Below, piece after piece: positions 40,891 to 49,929 of a stretch of 64,000 nt of DNA. Position numbers and translations under genes: made by a program. The stretch spans positions 1 to 64,000 of the forward strand of contig NZ_QEWW01000007.1 in NCBI RefSeq assembly GCF_003121895.1. Reading direction: 5' to 3'. This stretch comes from Ignatzschineria cameli. Its GTDB lineage: Bacteria > Pseudomonadota > Gammaproteobacteria > Cardiobacteriales > Wohlfahrtiimonadaceae. The notes beneath the pieces were generated by a model. It was not told the DNA's origin. It was given only the letters and a program-made list of their open reading frames with translations, and made no database searches. How positions within the stretch are numbered: the stretch's first letter is position 1; each line of letters opens with the position of its first letter.

Positions 40891-40920
40891 TAAAGGCTAG
40901 AGTCGTAACCCTAGCCTTTA
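40891..40920 (-). terminator. Attenuator-like hairpin between rplL and rpoB
   Basis: TAAAGGCTAG at 40891-40900 pairs perfectly with CTAGCCTTTA at 40911-40920. On the minus strand the U-rich tract comes about 15 bases after the stem, so termination should be partial. A similar rplL-rpoB attenuator keeps RNA polymerase below ribosomal protein level in E. coli. Confidence 0.75.
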
Positions 40921-40995
40921 TGTTTCATTCTCAATTAAAAGAGTACCTGTTAATATCAGGCAGATAATTGTACATCTCTTTTAATTATAGCCTGA

Positions 40996-41367
40996 TTATT
41001 TAAGTTCAACAGTTGCGCCCGCTTCTTCAAGCTCAGCTTTGATCTTATCTGCTTCTTCTTTAGATACTTGCTCTTTAACTGTTGCAGGTGCACCTTCAAC
41101 GAGTGCTTTAGCATCACCAAGACCAAGACCTGTGATACCACGTACCACTTTGATCACGTTGATTTTCTTGTCGCCGACAGCTGTCATTACAACATCAAAC
41201 TCAGTTTGAGCTTCTGCTGCTGCGCCAGCATCACCTGCAGGACCAGCTGCTACTGCAACTGCTGCTGTAACGCCAAATTTTTCTTCGATTGCAGAGATTA
41301 ATTCCATAACTTCTGCGGTTTTCATCTCTTCAATTGCATTAAGGATATCTTCGTGTGAGATTGCCAT
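40996..41367 (-). CDS. rplL: Ribosomal protein L7/L12
   Basis: A 123-aa stalk protein: N-terminal dimerisation region [18 protein letters not shown], Ala/Gly-rich hinge ([20 protein letters not shown]), C-terminal factor-binding domain with [27 protein letters not shown]. Directly downstream of rplJ, the standard order. Ribosome site AGGAG before ATG 41367. Confidence 0.98.
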   Translation of the reverse strand: MAISHEDILNAIEEMKTAEVMELISAIEEKFGVTAAVAVAAGPAGDAGAAAEAQTEFDVVMTAVGDKKINVIKVVRGITGLGLGDAKALVEGAPATVKEQVSKEEADKIKAELEEAGATVELK

Positions 41368-41440
41368 AATATAACTCCTAAAATTATCTTAAAATTTTGA
41401 TTAGTTAACGATTCTAAATTAAGAATTGTTAGCAGAGCGA

Positions 41441-41950
41441 TTAAGCTGCTTCTGCTTCTTTCTTGTCTCTTACAGAAGCTAAAGTTGCTGCAAGTTTCTG
41501 AACTGGTGCTTTCAATACTGCTAAGAACATTGAAATCGCTTCTTCCTTCGTTGGGAGTGACGCGATTGCTTTCAGTGCAGAACCATCATGGACTTCACCA
41601 TCATGGGCAATTGCTTTAACGACTAACTTCTCATTCTCTTTTTCCTTAAGGAAATTGTGAATAACACGTGCTCCGGCAACAGGATCTTCCTCGTTCATAG
41701 AGAAAGCCATGATGATCGGACCAACAAGACTTGGGATTGCATTTTCAAATTGAGTATCTTTCAATGCAAGTCTTGCTAATGTATTTTTCACAACACGGAT
41801 ATCAACATCAGCTGATCTTGCCGCATTACGAAGAGATGTAATCTGAGCTACCGTAAGCCCGTGGTATTCGGAAAGAACTAGAGAGTGTGCATTATTTGCT
41901 AACCCACTAACCTCTTCCACCACTACTTGTTTACTTTGCAAAGAACTCAT
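41441..41950 (-). CDS. rplJ: Ribosomal protein L10
   Basis: A 169-aa protein which anchors the L7/L12 dimers to 23S rRNA and is the autoregulator of the rplJL mRNA in many bacteria. Recognised by KQVVVEEVSGLANNAHSLVL, EYHGLTVAQITSLRNAAR, VVKNTLARLALK and the C-terminal KAPVQKLAATLASV. ATG 41950 with AAAGGTG upstream. A long structured leader precedes it. Confidence 0.97.
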   Translation of the reverse strand: MSSLQSKQVVVEEVSGLANNAHSLVLSEYHGLTVAQITSLRNAARSADVDIRVVKNTLARLALKDTQFENAIPSLVGPIIMAFSMNEEDPVAGARVIHNFLKEKENEKLVVKAIAHDGEVHDGSALKAIASLPTKEEAISMFLAVLKAPVQKLAATLASVRDKKEAEAA

Positions 41951-42257
41951 TTTTCACCTTTACATATTTCGGTAATTACTTACCTGTTACAACACCCAAA
42001 CAATGACGTTTGGCCCTACGGTAACCCTAATCTAGAACCACCGTCTACGTAGACCATCTTCATTGAGTTAAAGGATCAATCCTTTAACTCAACTTTGACA
42101 ATTAAACCCTAAGGGAATCTACGGTCTTCGACTCACCTTTAATTTAGGCTAACACTTCATAACAACCTTGTGGATATATCTTGTGGATAAATTTTTAAGA
42201 TAATTATGATAACTGTTATTCAAAATTAAAAGATAAGTTCACATTCTTTATCTTAAA
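41951..42257 (-). promoter_or_regulatory. rplJL leader with stable hairpin (probable L10-binding leader)
   Basis: This 307-bp space between rplA and rplJ is too long for simple spacing. It holds an A-T-rich partial terminator of rplA (42230-42236 with 42248-42254), two TTGTGGATA words (near 42170 and 42181), and a perfect 13-bp stem (42063-42075 with 42080-42092, loop TCAA), followed by GC-richer sequence up to the gene. Position and structure fit the L10 leader class that represses rplJL translation when L10-L12 is in excess. The exact match to the Rfam model was not tested. Confidence 0.65.
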
Positions 42258-42947
42258 TTATACTGATGCTAAATCAACAGTAATACCAGGACCCATAGTC
42301 GTTGATACTGTTAATTTTTTAAGATAGACACCTTTTGCTGAAGCTGGCTTTAAGCGAGTCAACTCTGCGATAAGCGCTTTAAGGTTTTCTCTGATTGCAT
42401 TCGCATCAAAGTTCACTTTACCAATTGCAGCGTGGATGATCCCTGCTTTATCAGTACGGAAACGAACTTGACCTGATTTTGCATTTTTAACTGCAGTAAC
42501 CACGTCTGGCGTTACAGTTCCTACGCGAGGGTTAGGCATAAGGCCTCTTGGACCTAAGATTTGACCTAATTGACCTACAACACGCATTGCATCTGGAGTT
42601 GCGATAACTACATCATAGTTAAGATCGCCACCTTTCATGCTTTCAGCGAGGTCTTCAAAACCAACAACATCCGCGCCCGCTTCTTTAGCAGCCTCTGCGT
42701 TTGCACCTTGTGCAAATACAGCAACGCGAACATCTTTACCTGTTCCATTAGGCATTACCGTCGCACCACGAACAACTTGGTCCGATTTACGAGGATCAAC
42801 ACCTAAGTTAATAGCAACTTCGAATGACTCTTCAAATTTTGCAGCTGGAACTTTTTTAAGAGTCTCTACCGCTTCTTCAAGGGTATAAACTTTTTCAGAA
42901 TCAACTAACTCTAAAATTGCTTTTTTCTTTTTAGTTAACTTCGCCAT
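42258..42947 (-). CDS. rplA: Ribosomal protein L1
   Basis: A 229-aa protein of the L1 stalk. [53 protein letters not shown] and the C-terminal [20 protein letters not shown] 42947 is preceded by GGAGGG inside the end of rplK; the rplK stop lies one base upstream, so the two are translationally coupled. A 13-codon upstream extension in the same frame lies within rplK and was rejected. Confidence 0.97.
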   Translation of the reverse strand: MAKLTKKKKAILELVDSEKVYTLEEAVETLKKVPAAKFEESFEVAINLGVDPRKSDQVVRGATVMPNGTGKDVRVAVFAQGANAEAAKEAGADVVGFEDLAESMKGGDLNYDVVIATPDAMRVVGQLGQILGPRGLMPNPRVGTVTPDVVTAVKNAKSGQVRFRTDKAGIIHAAIGKVNFDANAIRENLKALIAELTRLKPASAKGVYLKKLTVSTTMGPGITVDLASV

Positions 42948-42948
42948 C

Positions 42949-43380
42949 TTACACACCCTCCACTTCGATACCCATTGAGCGTGCACTTCCTGCGATGATT
43001 TTCACTGCAGCGTCTAAGTCTGCTGAAGTTAAATCTGGCTCTTTAGTCTTCGCAATCTCTTCTAATTGCGCACGAGTCACTTTACCGACTTTTTGCGTAT
43101 TAGGTTTTGGACTACCTGATTTGATACCTGCCGCTTTCTTTAAAAGATATGCTGCTGGTGGAGTTTTTGTGATAAATGTGAATGAACGGTCATTATAGAC
43201 TGTAATCACAACAGGAATCGGCATACCGGGTTCCATCTGTTGTGTTGCAGCGTTAAACGCCTTACAGAATTCCATAATATTCACACCGTGCTGACCTAAC
43301 GCCGGACCAATTGGTGGCGATGGGTTCGCTTTCCCTGCAGCTACTTGCAGGTTAATATAAGACATTACTTTCTTTGCCAT
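42949..43380 (-). CDS. rplK: Ribosomal protein L11
   Basis: A 143-aa protein of the GTPase-associated centre. [20 protein letters not shown] with the flexible Pro-rich N-terminal domain, then [18 protein letters not shown] and the RNA-binding end [10 protein letters not shown]. First gene of the rplKAJL-rpoBC unit; a strong promoter lies 65-93 bp upstream. Confidence 0.98.
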   Translation of the reverse strand: MAKKVMSYINLQVAAGKANPSPPIGPALGQHGVNIMEFCKAFNAATQQMEPGMPIPVVITVYNDRSFTFITKTPPAAYLLKKAAGIKSGSPKPNTQKVGKVTRAQLEEIAKTKEPDLTSADLDAAVKIIAGSARSMGIEVEGV

Positions 43381-43444
43381 TTGGCGATACTCCTAATAGT
43401 ATGGGTCAAACGCTTTCCAGCTCCCCAAGTTTTAAAAGACTCGG

Positions 43445-43473
43445 TATTGTAACACCCTTTCAGAAAGAGCACA
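43445..43473 (-). promoter_or_regulatory. Promoter of rplKA(JL)
   Basis: On the minus strand TTGTGC (43473-43468), a 17-bp spacer and TACAAT (43450-43445), about 65 bp before the rplK start. Optimal spacing and near-consensus hexamers. It lies after the nusG terminator, so the L11 operon has its own start. Confidence 0.75.
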
Positions 43474-43610
43474 ACCTTTAATCTTGTAAAGTATTCCCCG
43501 CTGTCATCCTAACATCACTAAAATCACATTCCCATTGGACCCACAGAACAAGAGAGCAAACGGAGATAGCATTAAAGATAGTATTAGAAATAGCCTTAAA
43601 GATAGAAATA

Positions 43611-43664
43611 GAAAAGAGCGTTAAAATCAAGAAATTACAATTAACACCTTGACTTCAACGCTCT
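43611..43664 (-). terminator. Terminator-like hairpin after nusG
   Basis: AGAGCGTT at 43615-43622 pairs with AACGCTCT at 43657-43664; inside, TCAAG pairs with CTTGA. The large loop (about 16 nt) makes it weaker than most here, but TTTTC follows on the minus strand. Confidence 0.6.
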
Positions 43665-43755
43665 CCTAAAGCTTTCACTTTTTATTCAATTTTCGCGATA
43701 ACTTCCGCCTACCCTTCTTTCATCAGAAATGAAACGATAGGTTAACTTTTAGCGA

Positions 43756-44283
43756 CTAGATCTTCTCAACTTGGCTAAACTCTAAATCAACCGGAGTTGC
43801 TCGACCAAAGATCATAACAGAGACTTTAATACGCCCTTTATCAGAGTCTACCTCTGTAACGGTACCATTAAACTCATTGAAAGGTCCATCAATAACACGA
43901 ACCTCTTCACCAATCTCATAGAGAACCTTCAATCTTGGCCCCTCTTCTGCCTGAGCAATACGATTTAAGATCTGATTTGCTTCACGCTCAGAGATCGGGC
44001 TAGGACGGTCACTCTTACCACCAACGAATCCAATGACACGAGGAACACTATTAACTAAGTGCCAAACCTCTTCATCCATATCCGCCTGCACAAGCACATA
44101 TCCTGGGAAGAATTTACGCTCGCTCTTACGGCGTTTACCATCTTTAACTTCTACGACCTCTTCGGTCGGCACTAAGATCTCGCCAAATTTCGACTCAAGA
44201 CCTTCTCTTGCAATATATTCATGCAGTGCACGAACTACCTGTCCTTCGTACCCAGAATAAGCCTGTATCACATACCAATGCAT
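43756..44283 (-). CDS. nusG: Transcription elongation factor NusG
   Basis: A 175-aa protein with NGN domain ([39 protein letters not shown]) and C-terminal KOW domain ([22 protein letters not shown]). It couples RNA polymerase to Rho or to the ribosome. Nine bases behind secE, the usual pair. A 375-bp gap with a terminator separates it from rplK. Confidence 0.98.
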   Translation of the reverse strand: MHWYVIQAYSGYEGQVVRALHEYIAREGLESKFGEILVPTEEVVEVKDGKRRKSERKFFPGYVLVQADMDEEVWHLVNSVPRVIGFVGGKSDRPSPISEREANQILNRIAQAEEGPRLKVLYEIGEEVRVIDGPFNEFNGTVTEVDSDKGRIKVSVMIFGRATPVDLEFSQVEKI

Positions 44284-44292
44284 CTTTCTCTC

Positions 44293-44721
44293 CTACGAAA
44301 ATGACAATATAAATGAGATGATGTTTTTAATAATAAAATCAACAAACATCAAAAAGAGTAGCGTTATCACCATGACTACAATCACAAGAAGTGTCATTTT
44401 ACGAGTTTCATCCATCGTTGGCCACACTACGCGACGCAACTCCATACGAGACTCTTTAAAAAAGACGATTAAATTCTTTCCCGTCGGAGAGGTGAAGAAG
44501 ATTCCGACACCAACCACTAATCCTGCGATCAGCGCACCAAAAGAGTAGAGCATATTAACGCCCTCAAAGTAGTAATAGACAAAGATCCCTGCCAATACCA
44601 CTAATACCGCAAGCCAGACTAAACCTTTACTACTCTTAACTTCTTGCCCTTTAGTTTGTGAGGCTCTCTTTGCAACTGCGGGTTGCTCATTCACCTTTAC
44701 AGGCTTTTTCTTTGTTTTCAT
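44293..44721 (-). CDS. secE: SecE preprotein translocase subunit
   Basis: A 142-aa inner-membrane protein of SecYEG. Three membrane helices are visible, at about residues 35-57, 60-78 and 105-135, as in the three-helix gammaproteobacterial form. The conserved ESRMELRRVVWPTMDETRK is the cytoplasmic amphipathic helix. ATG 44721 is chosen because GAGAAG lies seven bases upstream; an ATG five codons earlier has none. The lysine-rich N-terminus is longer than in E. coli. Confidence 0.93.
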   Translation of the reverse strand: MKTKKKPVKVNEQPAVAKRASQTKGQEVKSSKGLVWLAVLVVLAGIFVYYYFEGVNMLYSFGALIAGLVVGVGIFFTSPTGKNLIVFFKESRMELRRVVWPTMDETRKMTLLVIVVMVITLLFLMFVDFIIKNIISFILSFS

Positions 44722-44755
44722 CTTATTACTTCTCATTCATGCACATTAAACCGGC

Positions 44756-44761
44756 ATTATA
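44756..44761 (-). promoter_or_regulatory. Probable -10 box of secE-nusG
   Basis: A perfect TATAAT on the minus strand, 35 bp before the secE ATG and just past the tRNA-Trp terminator. No good -35 at 17 bp. Confidence 0.5.
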
Positions 44762-44781
44762 CTAGATAATTTTGATTAGAT

Positions 44782-44817
44782 AAAATAAAAGCAGTCAGAA
44801 ACAAAACTGACTGCTTT
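44782..44817 (-). terminator. Terminator of the tRNA-tuf-tRNA-Trp operon
   Basis: AAAGCAGTCAG at 44788-44798 pairs perfectly with CTGACTGCTTT at 44807-44817; the minus strand continues TTTTATTTTA. It lies 7 bases after tRNA-Trp. Confidence 0.9.
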
Positions 44818-44823
44818 ATATTT

Positions 44824-44899
44824 TGGCGGGCCAAGAAGGAATCGAACCCTCAACCTACGGTTTTGGAGACCGTCGCTCTGCCAATTGAGCTATTGACCC
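44824..44899 (-). tRNA. tRNA-Trp (anticodon CCA)
   Basis: 76 nt with encoded CCA. Anticodon stem ACGGT/ACCGT with loop CTCCAAA; acceptor GGGTCAA with TTGGCCC; T arm GGTTCGATTCC. It lies between tuf and secE, a widespread position. Confidence 0.96.
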
Positions 44900-44917
44900 A
44901 AATACTGCTAGCAGTAA

Positions 44918-46108
44918 TTATGCAATAACTTTAGATACAACACCTGCACCAACTGTACGTCCACCTTCGCGGATTGCGAAACGCAAACCTTCATCCATCG
45001 CGATTGGGTTGATTAACTCAACAACCATCTTGATGTTATCGCCAGGCATTACCATTTCTACGCCTTCCGGAAGTTCAACTGCACCTGTTACATCAGTTGT
45101 ACGGAAGTAGAATTGTGGGCGGTATCCTTTGAAGAATGGAGTATGACGACCACCTTCTTCTTTAGATAACACATATACTTCTGCTTCAAATTTTGTGTGT
45201 GGCTTAATTGAACCTGGTTTCGCTAATACTTGACCACGCTCAACATCTTCACGCTTTGTACCACGGAGAAGAACACCAACGTTATCACCTGCTTGACCTT
45301 GATCAAGAAGTTTACGGAACATTTCAACGCCCGTACAAGTTGTTTTTTGAGTTGGACGAATTCCAACAATTTCAAGCTCTTCACCAGTCTTAACAATACC
45401 AGACTCGATACGACCAGTTACTACTGTACCACGACCTGAAATTGAGAATACATCTTCGATAGGCATAAGGAATGGCTTATCGATTTCACGTACTGGCTCA
45501 GGAATCCACTCATCTAATGCTGCAAGAAGCTTTTTAATTGCAGGAACACCGATTTCTGACTCATCCCCTTCGATTGCTTTAAGCGCTGAACCTACGATTA
45601 CTGGCGTATCATCACCTGGGAAATCGTATGCATCTAAAAGTTCACGAACTTCCATCTCAACTAACTCGATCAACTCAGGATCATCAACCATATCTGCCTT
45701 ATTTAAGAAAACAAGAATATATGGAACACCTACTTGACGAGATAAAAGGATGTGCTCACGTGTTTGTGGCATTGGACCATCAGCAGCTGAACAAACGAGG
45801 ATTGCCCCATCCATCTGTGCCGCACCAGTGATCATGTTTTTAACATAGTCTGCGTGCCCTGGGCAGTCAACGTGCGCATAGTGACGGTTCTCAGACTCAT
45901 ACTCAACGTGTGAAGTTGAAATCGTGATACCACGCTCTCTCTCTTCCGGCGCATTATCGATCTGATCATATGCACGAACGTTTGCACCTACAGACTCATT
46001 ACCTACTTTTGTTAAAGCAGCTGTCAATGTAGTTTTACCATGGTCAACGTGGCCAATTGTACCGACATTGACGTGCGGCTTATTACGACTAAAAGTTTCC
46101 TTTGACAT
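44918..46108 (-). CDS. tuf: Elongation factor Tu
   Basis: A 396-aa GTPase that brings aminoacyl-tRNA to the ribosome. G motifs GHVDHGKTT (about 19-27), DCPGHADY (about 81-88), NKADM (about 136-140). Domain 2 ([12 protein letters not shown]) and domain 3 ([23 protein letters not shown]) are complete. It sits in the tRNA-Tyr-Gly-Thr-tuf-tRNA-Trp operon, as tufB does in E. coli. Another tuf copy elsewhere cannot be excluded. Confidence 0.98.
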   Translation of the reverse strand: MSKETFSRNKPHVNVGTIGHVDHGKTTLTAALTKVGNESVGANVRAYDQIDNAPEERERGITISTSHVEYESENRHYAHVDCPGHADYVKNMITGAAQMDGAILVCSAADGPMPQTREHILLSRQVGVPYILVFLNKADMVDDPELIELVEMEVRELLDAYDFPGDDTPVIVGSALKAIEGDESEIGVPAIKKLLAALDEWIPEPVREIDKPFLMPIEDVFSISGRGTVVTGRIESGIVKTGEELEIVGIRPTQKTTCTGVEMFRKLLDQGQAGDNVGVLLRGTKREDVERGQVLAKPGSIKPHTKFEAEVYVLSKEEGGRHTPFFKGYRPQFYFRTTDVTGAVELPEGVEMVMPGDNIKMVVELINPIAMDEGLRFAIREGGRTVGAGVVSKVIA

Positions 46109-46151
46109 AATATCACTCTTCTTGATTAGATTTAATTACACGGAAGGGGAA

Positions 46152-46227
<76 letters not shown>

Positions 46228-46232
46228 AGAAA

Positions 46233-46306
46233 TGGAGCGGGTGATGGGAATCGAACCCACACAATCAGCTTGGAAGGCTGAGATTCTACCATTGAACTAC
46301 ACCCGC
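46233..46306 (-). tRNA. tRNA-Gly (anticodon TCC)
   Basis: 74 nt with CCA. Acceptor GCGGGTG/CACCCGC, anticodon loop CTTCCAA, T arm GGTTCGATTCC. Only five bases from tRNA-Thr. Confidence 0.96.
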
Positions 46307-46331
46307 GAAACTCATTTATGAAGCTAAAATT

Positions 46332-46416
46332 TGGTGGTGGAGGTAGGATTCGAACCTACGAAGGCATAGCCGCCAGATTTACAGTCTAGTCCCTTTAACC
46401 ACTCGGGAACTCCACC
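46332..46416 (-). tRNA. tRNA-Tyr (anticodon GTA)
   Basis: 85-nt class II tRNA with long variable arm and CCA. Acceptor GGTGGAG/CTCCACC; anticodon loop CTGTAAA. First gene of the operon, just downstream of a consensus promoter. Confidence 0.96.
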
Positions 46417-46428
46417 TGAGAAGCCATC

Positions 46429-46456
46429 ATTATACATTGTGATTTCAATGTGTCAA
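46429..46456 (-). promoter_or_regulatory. Consensus sigma70 promoter of tRNA-Tyr-Gly-Thr-tuf-tRNA-Trp
   Basis: On the minus strand a perfect TTGACA (46456-46451) and a perfect TATAAT (46434-46429) with a 16-bp spacer. The spacer itself is a palindrome, CATTG-AAATCA-CAATG. Transcription should start near 46422, a few bases before the tRNA-Tyr 5' end. Confidence 0.88.
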
Positions 46457-46548
46457 TTTAATTTTTGATTATTTTTTTATCACTATTTAAAAACTTTTTA
46501 AACCGATTTTAAAACAATTAAATTGAACTTTGGCTAACTGTGTAAACA

Positions 46549-48492
46549 TCATTTCGAAAGATTACTGAGTGACTCCAGGAGCACTTTGTCTTTGCTGTAG
46601 ATGTCAGCACGGAATGAGATACTATCATTCTCTACTCTCGTTGTCATGTATAAAGTATAGACAGGTATCTTTTTATCTCGATCTAAATTAACATGAGCCT
46701 CCGAAGATCGCTTAAATGCTGCCTTTATCCGCTTCTGGTCCCAACCCGCTTCGCCTAAAAAATACTCAGCAAGTTCTTCTGGATTCTCAATCCGAACACA
46801 ACCAGAGCTAAAATCTCGCGATGTTCTATCGAAAAGATACTTCGACGGCGTATCGTGTAGATAGATTGCATGTTCATTGGGGAACATAAATTTAACACGC
46901 CCTAAAGAGTTATGATCACCAGGATCTTGTCGAAGCTGGAAAGGGAAGTTATTTCGGCTATATTGTGACCAATCAACACTTCCAGGATCGATCTCTACCC
47001 CATTACGAAAAATTCTAATTTTTGAGCGATTTAAAGCATAGGGATTCTGCTTCAATCTTGGAAGAAAATCATTGACCGCCATCGAGCGCGGAACATGCCA
47101 GTAGGGACTAAAGACTATATAGCTCATCGGCGACATAAAGACAGGAGTCTTCCGTGCGCCTCTCCCTACAACCGTCCGAGCATTGAGTACCTCCCGCCCC
47201 TCTTTCATAACCGAGTAGCGAAATCCAGGAATATCAACAGCAACATAGTGATTCCCCATTGTCTCCGGCATCCAGCGCCAGCGCTCCATATTGATCTGAA
47301 TCTGCTCGATACGATCACGATTAGAGCGATTCAATTCCGTAATGGTCTTTGTACCTGCTGCGCCATCAGGTTCTAATAGATGAGTTTTCTGGAAAGCTTT
47401 TACCGCCTGCCCCATCTTGGCATCATAGTAATTCGCATCTCCCGCATCATACCCTTGATAGTTGAGGCGATCTCGCATCTGGATCACCCGCTCACCACTC
47501 ATTCCCGGCTTAATAGTGGGTCCTTTGGCAATTAATGGAGGTTCTTGCTCAAACTCTTTTGCCTTAAAAGCCCGAAGCGCACGCTTTAAATTACGATACT
47601 CAGGATAGTTCGGTTGCAGTTTTGCAACCTCAACCTCAGGATTATCACTCGCGATTATTGTTACCAATTGCTCAGCAGGATCAACTTTACGTCCCTCTAA
47701 GAGCCAATCGGGATCTCGCTTCTTAAGCTCCGGCATACCAACAACCATATCGCGAATATAGGCAAGCATCCCCTCTTGTAGTAATTGATTGATCTCTGCA
47801 CGATGTGCCTTAGGATCGCTCTGAAGAAGATTCTGAATTCGCCCGACATGGTAGAGCTGTGGTAAAAGCCCCTCCTCTTCACTTGCTAAGAGAATCTGAT
47901 AGAGTTCCTCCCCTTTCGGCGTCAACCCTTTCTGATCCACAAGAAGCGAAGAATCTGATGCAGAGCTCTTAAACTGCTCATTAAAGCGCTGTTGAAAACG
48001 ATTTAATATGGGATTACCAACACGCACCTGATAGGTGTAAACTTCTCCCGCTTTAGCCGCTCTCTCTGCCCAATAATTAGCGCGCGCTTGATAATCAATC
48101 GCGGCAGTTGGCATAGTAAATCGCTGGAAATTTTCCGCAAGAAGTGAGACTTCATCGTTCGCTTCATCAAGATCCTCTAATAGAAGTTCTGGCGAAGTAG
48201 TGGTTATCGCAGTTGTTGTCTCTACCTCTAATGGTGACTCATCTCTCTTTGCTGTAGAGGGTGTCGATAGACCTGCAGGTTTTTGGATGCTCTCCACTGA
48301 TTCTGAAAAAAGCTCTACTGCCGCCGGCACCGCTAAAGGAAGCTCTGAAATTGCCCCACCTTCAAAAAGAGCGCCGATCGCATCGACATTATTAAGATCA
48401 ACACGAATCGCGACTGACTCCTCTTCCATGGCTGAAACTGCTCCCGGAAAGAGTGCCATCCAGATCCCCGCTGCAATAAGATGTTTTTTCAT
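46549..48492 (-). CDS. YcbB/LdtD-type L,D-transpeptidase
   Basis: A 647-aa periplasmic enzyme making 3-3 peptidoglycan cross-links. Sec signal at residues 4-21 (HLIAAGIWMALFPGAVSA), a low-complexity linker to about 110, a scaffold region to about 320, a peptidoglycan-binding domain at about 325-390 (LNYQGYDAGDANYYDAKMG), and the YkuD catalytic domain from about 430. That domain holds AIYLHDTPSKYLF and the nucleophile motif FSSGCVRIENPEELA. Overall order is that of YcbB. ATG 48492 follows GAGGTAAAA. It is alone between tRNA-Tyr and metA. Confidence 0.88.
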   Translation of the reverse strand: MKKHLIAAGIWMALFPGAVSAMEEESVAIRVDLNNVDAIGALFEGGAISELPLAVPAAVELFSESVESIQKPAGLSTPSTAKRDESPLEVETTTAITTTSPELLLEDLDEANDEVSLLAENFQRFTMPTAAIDYQARANYWAERAAKAGEVYTYQVRVGNPILNRFQQRFNEQFKSSASDSSLLVDQKGLTPKGEELYQILLASEEEGLLPQLYHVGRIQNLLQSDPKAHRAEINQLLQEGMLAYIRDMVVGMPELKKRDPDWLLEGRKVDPAEQLVTIIASDNPEVEVAKLQPNYPEYRNLKRALRAFKAKEFEQEPPLIAKGPTIKPGMSGERVIQMRDRLNYQGYDAGDANYYDAKMGQAVKAFQKTHLLEPDGAAGTKTITELNRSNRDRIEQIQINMERWRWMPETMGNHYVAVDIPGFRYSVMKEGREVLNARTVVGRGARKTPVFMSPMSYIVFSPYWHVPRSMAVNDFLPRLKQNPYALNRSKIRIFRNGVEIDPGSVDWSQYSRNNFPFQLRQDPGDHNSLGRVKFMFPNEHAIYLHDTPSKYLFDRTSRDFSSGCVRIENPEELAEYFLGEAGWDQKRIKAAFKRSSEAHVNLDRDKKIPVYTLYMTTRVENDSISFRADIYSKDKVLLESLSNLSK

Positions 48493-48626
48493 CTTGATTT
48501 TACCTCACCACTATAGGTATTTATTTACAAAAATTTATTAATAAGAGAGCGTTATAATACACTAATTTATAAAATATTTTATAGTCATAATAGTGATAAC
48601 CCTGCCTTACTCCGCCCCATAATAGA

Positions 48627-48656
48627 AGAGATAACCTATTTTAGTAGGTTATCTCT
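48627..48656. terminator. Hairpin after metA
   Basis: An 11-bp stem, AGAGATAACCT at 48627-48637 with AGGTTATCTCT at 48646-48656. It follows the minus-strand metA, but the T tract is poor (CTTCTATT). Confidence 0.6.
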
Positions 48657-48762
48657 AAGAATCTCGGTGCTAATAGAGCGCGGCTCTAGCTCTTTTGCCA
48701 CCTTATCGAGCAACGTCTATTGATTCATTGATGAATCGGCTGATGAGTTGATAACACCACTA

Positions 48763-49692
48763 TTACGCTTCTCGCTTTTTAAGAGAGAGCAGATCAAATG
48801 GGGTCTCCTGATAGACGCAGTAATTTAACCAATTAGCAAAGAGAAGATTACCGTGGGAGCGCCAGGTGACTACCGGTGATTCAGCCGGATCATTATGACG
48901 ATAGTAATTTTGAGGTGGAGCAATCTTATCACCACGCTCTAAATCACGACGATATTCACGATCTAATGTGTCATGATCATACTCTCCATGCCCCATCACA
49001 TAGACATGACGCAGATCTCTATTAGCGACAATATGCACTCCCGCCTCTTCCGATTCCGCTAAAATCATCAGATCATCATGCGCTAAGATCTCCTCACGAC
49101 GCACCTCTGTATGTCGGCTATGGGGCGCATAAAATTGATCATCAAAACCTCTTAAGAGCTTCACATTTTGCGCCGTTACTTCGTGGGAGAAGACACCAAA
49201 ACATTTCTCCGCTAAGGGGTGCTTATTGACTCCATAACGGTAGTAGAGCCCTGCTTGTGCACCCCAACAGATATAGAGCGTGGAGAAGACATTTTTATCC
49301 GCCCATTCCATAATCTCCGTCAACTCCTGCCAATATTGCACCTCTTCAAATGGAAGTGTCTCAACTGGTGCCCCGGTAATGATAAAGCCATCAAAGGCAT
49401 CCTCTTTAATATCATCGAATGTCCGATAGAAAGTATCGAGATAGGCCTTATCTGTATTTTTAGGCTGATAGCTCTCTGTCGCAATAAAGACGGGATCGAT
49501 CTGTAGAGGCGTATTCCCTAAGACTCGAAGCAATTGTGTCTCCGTCACCTCTTTGAGCGGCATTAAATTTAAAATTGCAATTTTTAAGGGTCGAATATCT
49601 TGTGCTACTGCACGATCTTCATCCATGACGAAGATATTCTCATTTTTCAATACCTGATAAGCAGGTAGCATGTTGGGAATTTTAACCGGCAT
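48763..49692 (-). CDS. metA: Homoserine O-acyltransferase, predicted acetyl-CoA type
   Basis: A 309-aa MetA-family enzyme activating homoserine for methionine synthesis. Catalytic Cys142 in YICWGAQAG, the His/Glu of GHGEYD (His about 235, Glu about 237), and [15 protein letters not shown] near the end. Residue 111, in TGAPVE (105-111 includes Gly-Ala-Pro-Val-Glu), is Glu; family work links Glu111 to acetyl-CoA and Gly111 (E. coli, PLG) to succinyl-CoA. Numbering aligns without gaps to E. coli MetA in this part. Predicted product: O-acetylhomoserine, matching metY just upstream on the same strand. Confidence 0.92.
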   Translation of the reverse strand: MPVKIPNMLPAYQVLKNENIFVMDEDRAVAQDIRPLKIAILNLMPLKEVTETQLLRVLGNTPLQIDPVFIATESYQPKNTDKAYLDTFYRTFDDIKEDAFDGFIITGAPVETLPFEEVQYWQELTEIMEWADKNVFSTLYICWGAQAGLYYRYGVNKHPLAEKCFGVFSHEVTAQNVKLLRGFDDQFYAPHSRHTEVRREEILAHDDLMILAESEEAGVHIVANRDLRHVYVMGHGEYDHDTLDREYRRDLERGDKIAPPQNYYRHNDPAESPVVTWRSHGNLLFANWLNYCVYQETPFDLLSLKKREA

Positions 49693-49786
49693 TTCGCCTC
49701 CTTCTATTCCATATCGATGCTTGAGCGATGGGATAACATCTTAATAATCTCAATAGCATCTCAATAACATCATTTTTACCAATGAG

Positions 49787-49821
49787 AAAAGAGCTGCTTA
49801 ATAGTGATAAACAGCTCTTTT
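49787..49821. terminator. Terminator after metY
   Basis: AAAAGAGCTG at 49787-49796 pairs with CAGCTCTTTT at 49812-49821 around a 15-nt loop. T-rich on both sides; it follows the minus-strand metY. Confidence 0.75.
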
Positions 49822-49929
49822 TATTTTGACGGTTGATCGATTAATTGTCTGTCGCTCTTAACGATCGTATCGCCTCTAACAATCTATCGGTAAAGAGTAA
49901 AACAATCGATCATCAACGTCGCTCTCTGC

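Noticed and set aside
42187-42260. Separate strong promoter for rplJL
   Set aside because: AT-rich words resemble -10 boxes, but no hexamer pair with 16-18 bp spacing stands out, so none was reported.
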